From NCBI RefSeq assembly GCF_004212215.1, contig NZ_QVFV01000002.1, forward strand, positions 271,794 through 335,793: a DNA stretch of 64,000 bases. Direction: 5' to 3'. Every line of letters begins with the position of its first letter. Position 1 is the stretch's first letter. This stretch comes from Leptolyngbya iicbica LK. Lineage in GTDB: Bacteria; Cyanobacteriota; Cyanobacteriia; Phormidesmidales; Phormidesmidaceae. Positions 44,230 through 52,209 of this stretch are shown in pieces. The notes beneath the pieces were generated by a model that saw only the letters and a program-made list of their open reading frames with translations, had not been told where the DNA came from and did no database searches. The position numbers and the translations under genes are program-made.

Positions 44230-47200
44230 ATGCTTCCCCACTCCCCCATGCCGCCGCAATCTAACCTGGTTGATGAAATTGCTGTTCTGATCAACGAGGC
44301 GAAAGATCTACCCACACTGCTGCAACAAATCGCGGTTAAAGTACGGGGCTTTTTGGCGGTCGATCGCATCAAGATTTATCAGTTTGCAGCGGATGAGAGT
44401 GGCGCGGTCGTGGCCGAAGCGATCGATCAGCAACGGTTGCCTTCCCTGCTGGGGCTACACTTTCCCGCGACCGATATTCCTCCCGAGGCGAGGCGGGAAC
44501 TGTGCCATTCACCCCACGGCACGCTCATTGATGTGGCCAGCAAATGTAAGATTCGGTGCCAGGGATTACTCGCTCATACCGGGCATGTCCTTCAGCCCAC
44601 ATCAGGCGTCGAGACCTTTGAGCCAGTCGATCCTTGCCATCTGCAATATTTGCTCAACATGGGGGTGCTCACGTCCTTAACTATGCCGATTTTGCAAAAG
44701 CAGGCCATGTGGGGATTATTGGTCGCTCACCACAGCTCATCAAAGCGATTTTCCGATACGCAACTCGCCACCCTGGAACTGATCACCAAAGAAATCACCC
44801 TCTGCATTGCTCAAAAAACATTGCAGCAAGCGGCCCAGCGCCAACAAGTCGAAGAGGCTTTTTTGCAACGGGTAGAAACCGTGTTTCACGGGTATCAGCC
44901 GCACTGGACTCCCAGCTCGCCCCCGGTGGTCGATCGCCTGACTCCCCTACTGAACGAAATGCTGACCCTGTTTCGGGCTGATGGCAGTGCCGTTTATTTT
45001 GCTCCGAGCTTGGTTTTAGAGCAGCCGCGCGTTTATAGCCAAGGCTGTGCCACTGAGCAGCTCGCCGCTTTGGTCGATTACATGCCCTGGCAGATCTTGT
45101 TGCAGGGCCAGGTGTCGTCCCCTCGCTCGTTAGATCAGGTGCCGCCCGATGCCCCGACGATGCCCCAGATCGTGACGCAAATGTATGAGCGGGATGATCT
45201 CGCCGCTGATGAGACGATTCACAACGCCTTAGCGATCGCCCAGGTTGGCGCGTTACTAATCATCCCCATTCACTCGCATCAACACTGGTTAGGCAGCATC
45301 GTGTTGCTGCGACAAGAACGGCAGCTCGAAAAACTCTGGGCGGGCCGCCAACGCGACGATGACCGCAATACGCTGCCTCGACAATCGTTTGCCGCCTGGT
45401 GCGAACATCAGCACACCACGCCCCCCTGGCAAGCCGCCGATTATCAACTTGGGCAAAAGGTGGGACATCATTTTTATATTGCATTAGTGCGACAACACCT
45501 CGCTCATTTAATTGACTATCAAGCCGCTCACGATGGCTTGACGCAGCTGCCCAATGCCGACTTTTTTCGCGGGCAGCTGGTGTTGGCGATCAATCAAGCC
45601 ATCACGACTGGGGAACTGCTGGCCACTATCATGATTGACCTCAACCACTTTAAGCGGGTGAACAACGCGCTGGGGGTGATGGCGGGTGACTATTTGTTGA
45701 AGGAAGTGGCCCAGCGGTTGCAAAGTGGACTGCAAGCGCGATCGCTGACCGATGCGATCTTGTCGCGCTGGCACGGTGACTGCTTTATCTTGCTACTGCC
45801 CAATGTGGTCGACAGCCAGAGCGTTAAGCAACACTGCCAGTGGTTGTTAGAACGGCTGCAAGACCGATTTATCGTCTGTGGCGAAACGGTGCAGCTCACC
45901 GGCAATGCTGGCATCACCTTTGCCCCCTATGACGGCGATACCTACGAGCTGATCATTCAACATACTGAGCTGGCCTTGAATGAGGCCAAAAAACAGGGCA
46001 TTGCCGCCTGCGTCACTTACGACGCGGACATGAGTCGCCATACCCTGAGCCCGCGCCTAGCCCTAGAGTCGGCCCTGAGCCATGCCCTAGAGCGGCACGA
46101 GCTGCAACTGCATTATCAGCCGCAAGTCAATGTCGAGACGGGCGAAATTTGGGGATTTGAAGGGTTGCTCCGCTGGCATTCGCCTGAGCATGGTCAGGTC
46201 TCGCCAGCGGTGTTTATCCCCATGGCCGAAAATCTGGGACTCATTCGCCAGCTTGGTTTTTGGGTCTTTCGCACGGCCTGCACCCAAGTCGTGGCCTGGC
46301 AGCGACAAACTAACCTCAGCTGTCGCATCAGTGTCAATCTCTCGCCCCACCAGTTGCGCGACCCGGATTTGTGTCAGCACTTTGAGCGCATTTTGGCCGA
46401 GACTGGCGCTCGGCCCCAAGATCTGGGGTTAGAAATCACTGAAAGCACCGTGATGGATGACTATGAGGCTGCCGTGTTTACCCTGGGTAAATTGCGGGCC
46501 ATGGGGTTTGAGATTGCCATTGACGATTTTGGTACGGGCTATTCTTCCCTCAGCGTCTTGCGAACTTTGCCCATTGATACGTTCAAAATTGCACAGCAAT
46601 TTTTGCAGGGCATCTTGTCTTCTGCTAAAGATGCTGCGCTCTATCAGGTCATTGTCAGCCTGGGCACCTCGTTAGATTTGACGATCCTTGCCGAAGGCGT
46701 GGAAACCCAAGCCGAATGGGATTTTGTGAAGTCGGCTGGGGTGCACATTGTGCAGGGCTATTTTTCTGGCAAACCGATGATGGCGGGGCTGGTGCCGGGC
46801 TGGCTGCAACAGCAACGGCGACGGAGTCAGCTGAGTACTGGTTTGGACTCGGCGCCAATCGTGCTACCTAAGCCTGAGGCGGAGGCGACGGCAGCCCTCT
46901 CGTTGGTGACTCATTTAACGGCGGAGCCGACTTATCCCAACCTAGAGCAGGCCATTCAACAAGGGCTGATGGAATATCACCAGATTCAAGACCTGATGCA
47001 ACAGCAAACTGAACGCGAGCATTTGGTGCTGGAAATTGCCAACAAGATTCGCCAATCGCTGGATCTGGGTTACATCCTCGAGACGTTGGTGACGGAGGTG
47101 CGCCAGGTATTGGGGTGCGATCGCCTGTTTCTCTTTCAGTTTGATGAGCATTGGGCCGGTGAGGTGACCGTTGAGTCGGTGAGTGATCCGGTTTATTCCA

Positions 47201-48057
47201 TCCTGGGGGAATGGATCGACGAGCCTTGTTTTCGCAATGAATATGTGAAGCTCTATCGTCAGGGCCGGGTTCGGGCGATCGACGACATTACCCAAGTCGG
47301 GTTGCATGCCTGCCATTTGCACATGTTGCAGCAGTATCAGGTGAAGTCTAATTTAGTGCTGCCCATTCTGTATCAGGATGACTTGTGGGGCTTGATGATT
47401 GCTCACCAGTGTGATGCGGTGCGCCACTGGCAATCGAGCGAAATTACGTTGATGAAAGAGATTGCCGTGCAGGCAGCGATCGCCATTCATCAGGGCGAGA
47501 TGTATCAGGAGTTGCAGGCCGCCAACGCCAGCCTCGAGCAGTTGGCTCACCTCGATGGGTTGACGCAGATTCCCAATCGCCGCAAATTTGACGAGCATTT
47601 GGCCCATGAATGGCGCCGCGCTCTGCGATCGCACCAATCGCTTTCGCTCATCCTGTGTGATATTGACCATTTCAAACAATATAACGACTCCTATGGTCAC
47701 CAGGCGGGCGATTATTGCCTCCAGCAAGTGGCCCAAACGTTATCGCAATTGGTGCAGCGGCCTAGCGACTTGGTGACCCGCTACGGCGGAGAAGAGTTTG
47801 CCATCGTGTTGCCCGACACCACTGCCGAAGGTGCCCTGCATTTAGCACAAAAGCTACAGGCCCATGTGCGGGCATTGTCCCTGCCCCATCAGCATTCCGC
47901 GTTGGGCGTCGTCACCATCAGCTTAGGGGTCGCAACCCTGCTGCCCCAGGCCGGTCAGAGCCCCAACCAGTTGATTGAGGCGGCTGACCAAGCGCTGTAT
48001 CAAGCGAAGGCCGCTGGCCGCGATCGCTGCTGTGTCCAGACTGCCAGCCCGGTATAA
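44230..48057 (+). CDS. cph2: Cph2-type phytochrome-like cyclic di-GMP protein
   Basis: Domain order is GAF1 (about 15-195), GAF2 (210-430), GGDEF1 (435-605), EAL (615-860), GAF3 (925-1095) and GGDEF2 (1105-1270), the order of Synechocystis Cph2, with almost the same length. GAF1 has F-P-A-T-D-I-P-P and the bilin cysteine in P-C-H-L-Q-Y. GAF3 has A-C-H-L-H-M with a second cysteine 28 residues earlier in E-P-C-F, the dual-Cys layout of blue/green cyanobacteriochromes (here E instead of D in D-x-C-F). GGDEF1 is degenerate (W-H-G-D-C-F). The EAL has E-G-L-L-R and D-D-F-G-T-G-Y. GGDEF2 is intact (Y-G-G-E-E-F). It should couple light quality to cyclic di-GMP. GTG 44227 is an alternative start. Confidence 0.93.
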   Translation: MLPHSPMPPQSNLVDEIAVLINEAKDLPTLLQQIAVKVRGFLAVDRIKIYQFAADESGAVVAEAIDQQRLPSLLGLHFPATDIPPEARRELCHSPHGTLIDVASKCKIRCQGLLAHTGHVLQPTSGVETFEPVDPCHLQYLLNMGVLTSLTMPILQKQAMWGLLVAHHSSSKRFSDTQLATLELITKEITLCIAQKTLQQAAQRQQVEEAFLQRVETVFHGYQPHWTPSSPPVVDRLTPLLNEMLTLFRADGSAVYFAPSLVLEQPRVYSQGCATEQLAALVDYMPWQILLQGQVSSPRSLDQVPPDAPTMPQIVTQMYERDDLAADETIHNALAIAQVGALLIIPIHSHQHWLGSIVLLRQERQLEKLWAGRQRDDDRNTLPRQSFAAWCEHQHTTPPWQAADYQLGQKVGHHFYIALVRQHLAHLIDYQAAHDGLTQLPNADFFRGQLVLAINQAITTGELLATIMIDLNHFKRVNNALGVMAGDYLLKEVAQRLQSGLQARSLTDAILSRWHGDCFILLLPNVVDSQSVKQHCQWLLERLQDRFIVCGETVQLTGNAGITFAPYDGDTYELIIQHTELALNEAKKQGIAACVTYDADMSRHTLSPRLALESALSHALERHELQLHYQPQVNVETGEIWGFEGLLRWHSPEHGQVSPAVFIPMAENLGLIRQLGFWVFRTACTQVVAWQRQTNLSCRISVNLSPHQLRDPDLCQHFERILAETGARPQDLGLEITESTVMDDYEAAVFTLGKLRAMGFEIAIDDFGTGYSSLSVLRTLPIDTFKIAQQFLQGILSSAKDAALYQVIVSLGTSLDLTILAEGVETQAEWDFVKSAGVHIVQGYFSGKPMMAGLVPGWLQQQRRRSQLSTGLDSAPIVLPKPEAEATAALSLVTHLTAEPTYPNLEQAIQQGLMEYHQIQDLMQQQTEREHLVLEIANKIRQSLDLGYILETLVTEVRQVLGCDRLFLFQFDEHWAGEVTVESVSDPVYSILGEWIDEPCFRNEYVKLYRQGRVRAIDDITQVGLHACHLHMLQQYQVKSNLVLPILYQDDLWGLMIAHQCDAVRHWQSSEITLMKEIAVQAAIAIHQGEMYQELQAANASLEQLAHLDGLTQIPNRRKFDEHLAHEWRRALRSHQSLSLILCDIDHFKQYNDSYGHQAGDYCLQQVAQTLSQLVQRPSDLVTRYGGEEFAIVLPDTTAEGALHLAQKLQAHVRALSLPHQHSALGVVTISLGVATLLPQAGQSPNQLIEAADQALYQAKAAGRDRCCVQTASPV

Positions 48058-48134
48058 CGCTGCACCGCTCCATGCTTGCGGCCACCCGACTGGGGCAATT
48101 AATGAACCCATTAAGCCGTGATCTCACCGCTTCC

Positions 48135-48971
48135 TCAACAGCCCGCATCGCCCACGACGGTAATATTCACCGGGCCACCGGGCACCCCTTCCAAAATGAG
48201 TTGTCCCTGTTGAATGTTGACCGATTCGTACCCTTTTTCTGACCCGACGCTAGCGGTCACATCCACCTCGAACTGGCCGTCGTTACTGACAAAGCTTTGG
48301 GTGGCCGATTGACCGTAAAATTCCGGTCCCGACGCGGCGGTGCGGCGAAATTCCGTCATGGTGCCGTCCAGCTTCATCCACATCGACTCACTCGGCAACC
48401 CGTTGAAAAAGATAAAACTGCCGGGCTGGTCGGCGGGCCATAGGGTCATGCCACAGCCGCCACTGCCCATGGCAAACAGTTCGTCGGTAGTAAAGGCATC
48501 GACATGCTCGCCAAGGTTCGAGCCAGCGGTGTCGCCACCAGTACTGATAAAGTCGCCACGAATCCAGCCTTCGGCCCCGGACTCATCAAATTTGACGTAA
48601 TACCAGGTCAAGTCGCCCTCGCCCGGCGCCGCCCGCAGCAACTGCACCGCATCGCCCACCAACCCATAGCCCGGAGAACTGGATTGGGTGGTGGGTTGCG
48701 ATCGCAAGTTGATTTGCGCCTCGGTTTGTTGCGCGATTAATGTGGCGGCCTGGGGCGGACTAATGGCCGTACCCGCCGCCCCGGAGGATGTCGCGTTCTC
48801 AGGAGCCTCGGTTGACGACTCGGTTTCGGGGGGGTCCACGGTTTCCGTAGTGGGTGCTTCCGGCTCAGTCGGGGACTCTGCTGGCGTCGAGTCGCCCCCG
48901 CCACAGGCGGCCAGCAGGCTACTACTCAACAGCAGACTGATACTCATGCTGATAATGCGATCGCGGGTCAT
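48135..48971 (-). CDS. Lipoprotein with SH3b-like domain
   Basis: A signal peptide ends in the lipobox L-A-A-C, so the protein is membrane-anchored outside the cytoplasm. A low-complexity Pro/Glu/Thr/Ser segment (about 28-70) precedes a bacterial SH3-like domain (about 80-145: I-N-L-R-S-Q-P, then W-Y-Y-V-K-F-D-E-S-G-A-E-G-W-I-R-G-D-F-I). The C-terminal 110 residues are beta-rich with an unrecognised fold and two cysteines. SH3b domains often bind peptidoglycan or peptides. It is convergent with cph2 and probably monocistronic. Confidence 0.82.
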   Translation of the reverse strand: MTRDRIISMSISLLLSSSLLAACGGGDSTPAESPTEPEAPTTETVDPPETESSTEAPENATSSGAAGTAISPPQAATLIAQQTEAQINLRSQPTTQSSSPGYGLVGDAVQLLRAAPGEGDLTWYYVKFDESGAEGWIRGDFISTGGDTAGSNLGEHVDAFTTDELFAMGSGGCGMTLWPADQPGSFIFFNGLPSESMWMKLDGTMTEFRRTAASGPEFYGQSATQSFVSNDGQFEVDVTASVGSEKGYESVNIQQGQLILEGVPGGPVNITVVGDAGC

Positions 48972-49085
48972 AGGCAGGTTCCAGGACGATGAATCAATGA
49001 TAGAAACTGCACCACTGGGATGACGGCACTGCGCAACAATGTTTTGTGATGCCGGTGTTATGGGACAAAAGCGAGCGGTGGCGAT

Positions 49086-49667
49086 TTAGGGCGATCGCCA
49101 GGTTTGGCGGATCTGGATGGCCGCCGCCAAGCTCAGCACATCACACTGCCACTCCGGCAAAATCAACGTCATCAAAATCTCTTCAACGCTGTTGATCAAA
49201 CACAGGGCGATCGCTAACCACACCAGTTGATCATTGCCAAACCCAAACAGGCCAACGGTGGCGACCAGCAGCGTCAACCCCCAGATTTTGGCCGTATAGG
49301 TATGCAAACTGGGCAACTTTTGAAACTTGATCAAGTTGATAGCAAATAAACTGAGCTGAGCCGCCACGGCGACTAACAGCGGCATTTGAAACGTGCTCAA
49401 CGTTTGCGGAAACACCAACCAAACACTGAACGCAATACACACATACAAACTAATATCGGCCCAGCTATCTGCAATGCGCAGCCGCTCGGTGCTGACGCCT
49501 AATCTGCGGGCAATGATGCCGTCAAAAATATCGGACAACACCGCAATGACATACCCCACCACAAACGCTATGCCGGTGTGATGATCGAAGGCGTCGAGGA
49601 GCAGTAGAGGCGCGATCGCAAACCGCAGGCCCACTAACAGCATGGGAATATTTTCAGGCTTTAGCAT
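49086..49667 (-). CDS. CDP-alcohol phosphatidyltransferase family membrane protein
   Basis: This enzyme family transfers a phospholipid head group from a CDP-alcohol or CDP-diacylglycerol in the membrane. The signature D-x2-D-G-x2-A-R-x8-G-x3-D-x3-D appears as S-D-I-F-D-G-I-I-A-R-R then A-D-S-W-A-D; all four Asp are kept, but the Gly before the third is Leu. About five membrane segments span 193 residues. The acceptor (glycerol-phosphate, inositol-phosphate or another) cannot be told. No operon partner is obvious. Confidence 0.83.
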   Translation of the reverse strand: MLKPENIPMLLVGLRFAIAPLLLLDAFDHHTGIAFVVGYVIAVLSDIFDGIIARRLGVSTERLRIADSWADISLYVCIAFSVWLVFPQTLSTFQMPLLVAVAAQLSLFAINLIKFQKLPSLHTYTAKIWGLTLLVATVGLFGFGNDQLVWLAIALCLINSVEEILMTLILPEWQCDVLSLAAAIQIRQTWRSP

Positions 49668-49897
49668 CGCAACCTCATCACCAGCTTCAAGGGGTCGATT
49701 TCTCTAAACTGCAACAGAGATGCCGTGAAACAGTTAAATCGCTAGCAACTCGTCAAACTCAATCTTGAATGTGGCTGAGCAAATGGCAAGCAATATTGTC
49801 CGCTACCCGCGACTGGCACAAAGCCATCCGTGGCAGGGGTCGGTCGGTTAAAATGCCCGAAATTCGGGAGAACTGCTGATGCCAGGATTTTGTGATT

Positions 49898-50209
49898 ATG
49901 AAGCGCTTTGCTGATTATCAAGGCCGCCCAATCCGGCTGACAGATGAAAGGTTGGCACATATTCTCCAGCATCCTGAAATGGTTAACATGGAGGCAGCTA
50001 TTCCCACAGTGCTGAGGCATCCAGAGGTGGTGAGACAATCTCGCACGGACATGACCGTCTCCCTTTACTATCTTTATCAACGGGCGACTTTAGTGGGCGA
50101 CAAGTGGCTCTGCGTCGTCGTGAAATATCTGGCAGCGGACGCCTTTGTCATCACCGCTTACCTCACTGACAAACTCAAACCAGGAACGCAAGTATGGCCC
50201 AATCCGTAA
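49898..50209 (+). CDS. PBECR-like small nuclease-type protein (toxin candidate)
   Basis: The 103-residue protein starts at ATG 49898 (M-K-R-F-A-D-Y-Q-G-R). It contains R-L-A-H-I-L-Q-H-P-E-M, then V-L-R-H-P-E-V-V-R-Q-S, Y-Y-L-Y and C-V-V-V-K-Y-L, and ends in F-V-I-T-A-Y-L-T-D. This is the pattern of PBECR-type (phage Barnase-EndoU-ColicinE5/RelE-like) proteins, which are often toxin-like nucleases. The downstream DUF2283 gene overlaps it by 16 bases, the usual partner arrangement, so the pair could act as toxin and antitoxin. The catalytic His can be pointed to only tentatively. Confidence 0.7.
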   Translation: MKRFADYQGRPIRLTDERLAHILQHPEMVNMEAAIPTVLRHPEVVRQSRTDMTVSLYYLYQRATLVGDKWLCVVVKYLAADAFVITAYLTDKLKPGTQVWPNP

Positions 50210-50412
50210 AAATTTGGTTTGATGCGGAAGCAGACTTCTTGGAAGTTCTATTTTCTGATGCCCCAGGGTTCATGCGCGAAACCGATAACGACGCCATCAT
50301 GGAACGGGTTGACTCGCAGGGCAACATTCTCGGCTTTTCGGTGCTCAATGTTAGCCAGCTCGCCAAAGACAAACCGCTCTATGCCCAACTCCTTGCTGAA
50401 AACATGGCATGA
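50194..50412 (+). CDS. DUF2283 protein (antitoxin-like partner)
   Basis: This 72-residue protein matches DUF2283: I-W-F-D-A-E-A-D-F-L-E-V-L-F, then M-E-R-V-D-S-Q-G-N-I-L-G-F-S-V-L-N-V-S. Members usually follow a small PBECR- or DUF4258-like gene and are regarded as antitoxin-like. Its ATG at 50194 lies inside the end of the upstream gene (16-base overlap), supporting a coupled unit. It is soluble and has no cysteines. Confidence 0.85.
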   Translation: MAQSVKIWFDAEADFLEVLFSDAPGFMRETDNDAIMERVDSQGNILGFSVLNVSQLAKDKPLYAQLLAENMA

Positions 50413-50446
50413 GACGAAAAGCGGTATCGGGTAGAGTAACGACGGC

Positions 50447-50851
50447 ATGAGTTTTATTTTCATCAGTTACAGCCGGCAAGACCAAGCCTATGTGAGCACA
50501 TTGGTGCAAGCGCTACAGTCGCACCGCTTGCCTGTGTGGATTGATGACCGCATCGACTACGGCACCACTTGGCCGAGAGTGATTCAGGATCACTTGGAGC
50601 AGTGCGCGGTATTTGTAGTGGTGATGTCGCCGCGATCGGAAGACTCCCACTGGGTGCAATGTGAGCTGAGCCTCGCCCTAGAACTGAAAAAGCCGATTTT
50701 TCCGTTATTGCTAGAAGGGCGACGCTGGCTATCGGTGGCGGCGATTCAGTCGGTGGATGTGCTCGGCGGTCAATTACCACCTGCTCGCTTTTTTGACACG
50801 GTACGGGGATATTTCCCGACCGCAACGGTGGCCGAATCGCTGCCCGTGTAG
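50447..50851 (+). CDS. TIR-domain protein, first half of a TIR-GUN4 frame
   Basis: The 134-residue protein is a TIR-type domain: F-I-S-Y-S-R-Q-D at the start, W-I-D-D-R-I-D-Y-G-T-T-W, V-M-S-P-R-S-E-D-S-H-W-V-Q-C-E (with the Glu/Trp region common in bacterial TIR domains), L-E-L-K-K-P-I-F-P-L-L-L. Bacterial TIR domains often degrade NAD as defence effectors; a catalytic Glu is plausible in C-E-L-S. The frame ends in TAG (50849-50851), yet the same reading frame continues through a proline-rich linker into a GUN4 domain. So this may be one gene, TIR-linker-GUN4, cut by a nonsense codon, or two coupled genes. Confidence 0.85.
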   Translation: MSFIFISYSRQDQAYVSTLVQALQSHRLPVWIDDRIDYGTTWPRVIQDHLEQCAVFVVVMSPRSEDSHWVQCELSLALELKKPIFPLLLEGRRWLSVAAIQSVDVLGGQLPPARFFDTVRGYFPTATVAESLPV

Positions 50852-50854
50852 ACA

Positions 50855-51430
50855 GTGGTGGAGGAACAAATTCCACCTTCCCCGGCAACTCCGGTTAGGA
50901 CTGCCAAACAGCCAACACCCACGACTCAAGCAGTGGAGCTGAAATCGGAAAAGGGAGTTGACTATTTGCGATTACAGGACTTGCTGAAGATGGGAGAGTG
51001 GAAAGCGGCTGACCAAGAAACCGCTGACCAAATTCTCAAGGCAATGGGCAAAGATAGTTGGTGGCAGATCGAGAGTAAAGACCTATTAAACTTTCCCTGT
51101 GCGGACTTGAAGACGCTTGATCAGTTGTGGGTGAAGTACAGCAACGGCAAGTGGGGCTTCAATGTCCAAAAACAGATTTATGTGGCGTGTGGTGCGAAGC
51201 TGGATGGGAAGTATCCTGGAAATGAGATCTGGCGAGAATTTTGCTGTCGAGTCGGTTGGAGAAAAGGAGGAAGTTACCTTAACTATTCTGATTTAACCTT
51301 TAACCTCAAAAACTCTTCAGCGGGAGAATGTCCCACGGTGTGTGGTGTGAAAGGGTTGTTGGAAGGAGGGTTGGGGAGGGATGGTAAAGGTTTCCTTCTC
51401 TTCTCTCGCATCCAGACTTGTAAGCTGTAG
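50855..51430 (+). CDS. GUN4-domain protein, second half of a TIR-GUN4 frame
   Basis: The ORF is in the same frame as the TIR gene, separated only by the TAG and one codon. An unstructured proline/threonine linker (1-30) is followed by a GUN4 domain (about 32-155): D-Y-L-R-L-Q-D-L-L-K-M-G-E-W-K-A-A-D, W-W-Q-I-E, D-L-K-T-L-D-Q-L-W-V-K-Y-S-N-G-K-W-G-F, Q-K-Q-I-Y, R-V-G-W-R. GUN4 binds protoporphyrin or Mg-porphyrin in chlorophyll synthesis, but in many cyanobacterial proteins it is fused to kinase, caspase or TIR units as a sensor or effector-associated module. The start (GTG 50855 or 50858) has no ribosome site, which favours a broken fusion or translation re-initiation. Confidence 0.82.
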   Translation: MVEEQIPPSPATPVRTAKQPTPTTQAVELKSEKGVDYLRLQDLLKMGEWKAADQETADQILKAMGKDSWWQIESKDLLNFPCADLKTLDQLWVKYSNGKWGFNVQKQIYVACGAKLDGKYPGNEIWREFCCRVGWRKGGSYLNYSDLTFNLKNSSAGECPTVCGVKGLLEGGLGRDGKGFLLFSRIQTCKL

Positions 51431-52209
51431 CAGATAAGCGCTTCAGCCTGATCTCAAAGACCTATTGTTGACTTCCTCCACACGGAAAACTAGGTGTTTC
51501 GGCGATCTCTTACCTGGCACCTGAGATCACGTCGAATCGGTGAATTGCAAGGCAGCAATTTCGGACCGTAGGGTGCGTTCGCGTTTAGCAACGCACCCAT
51601 TCCCATCGACAGCAACTCAACAACCAGGCGATGGTGCATTACGCTGCGCTTTAGCGTAGCCATGCCCAAAGGGCTATATGACACCCTACGGATGGGAATT
51701 TCTTTTCCAGAGGCATCGCGCTGCGCCAACCATGATTCAACGCGGTGGCTCAGAGCCCCGATGGGCCGCTCACCATATGCTTAAGACAATGTGTGAAAAG
51801 GTGATGGGCGCAGGTTTCTGGGTTTATTGTTTGGGCAATGAAAAATCTCTGCGGATGGCTGCGATCGCTTCGAAGCAGCCGAGATTTACATCGTGAGACA
51901 TCACGCAAGATTGTGTGATGGCATCCCATAATATTTATTTATGAATATATACAGATCTTCCAAAATCAGGCTTATCGGAACGCTGATAGTATTCTAAAAA
52001 GCATAGGGAATTGCAGGACTCCCGAAATCCAGTACTGGAACCCGACTGAGGCAAGTTTGCCGCTGGGCCGCTGGAGTGCTAATTACCAACTGCCACCTGC
52101 CTTGGAGCAAGATTTGCATCTTCAACCCATTGCAGCTTATTGAGGCGTCCCCGTTGTTTTGCAGCGAGGGATTGCGTGGTGTCTTTACGAACCTCACAGG
52201 AAGGGAGAT
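51431..52209. promoter_or_regulatory. Region upstream of the Rubisco operon, with inverted-repeat element
   Basis: About 780 bases without a supported gene. It holds the repeat element 51566-51691 and, nearer rbcL, an AT-rich stretch (51930-51955, AATATTTATTTATGAATATA) that is a candidate for promoter or LysR-type regulator (RbcR/CcmR) binding. This last point is inference. A short palindrome CATCAC-GTGATG lies at about 51900-51921. The ribosome site AAGGGAG is at 52201-52207. Confidence 0.5.
51566..51691. repeat. MITE-like element upstream of rbcL
   Basis: Terminal arms CCGTAGGGTG (51566-51575) and CACCCTACGG (51682-51691) are perfect 10-bp complements. Inside is a 9-bp hairpin GGGTGCGTT/AACGCACCC (51571-51598). 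GTAGGGTGCGTT...AACGCACC is a widespread short repeat type in cyanobacteria. No coding capacity. Confidence 0.7.

Noticed and set aside
50447-51430. Frameshift as the explanation for the TIR/GUN4 split
   Set aside because: Both halves are in the same frame; only an in-frame TAG separates them, so it is a nonsense codon, not a frameshift.
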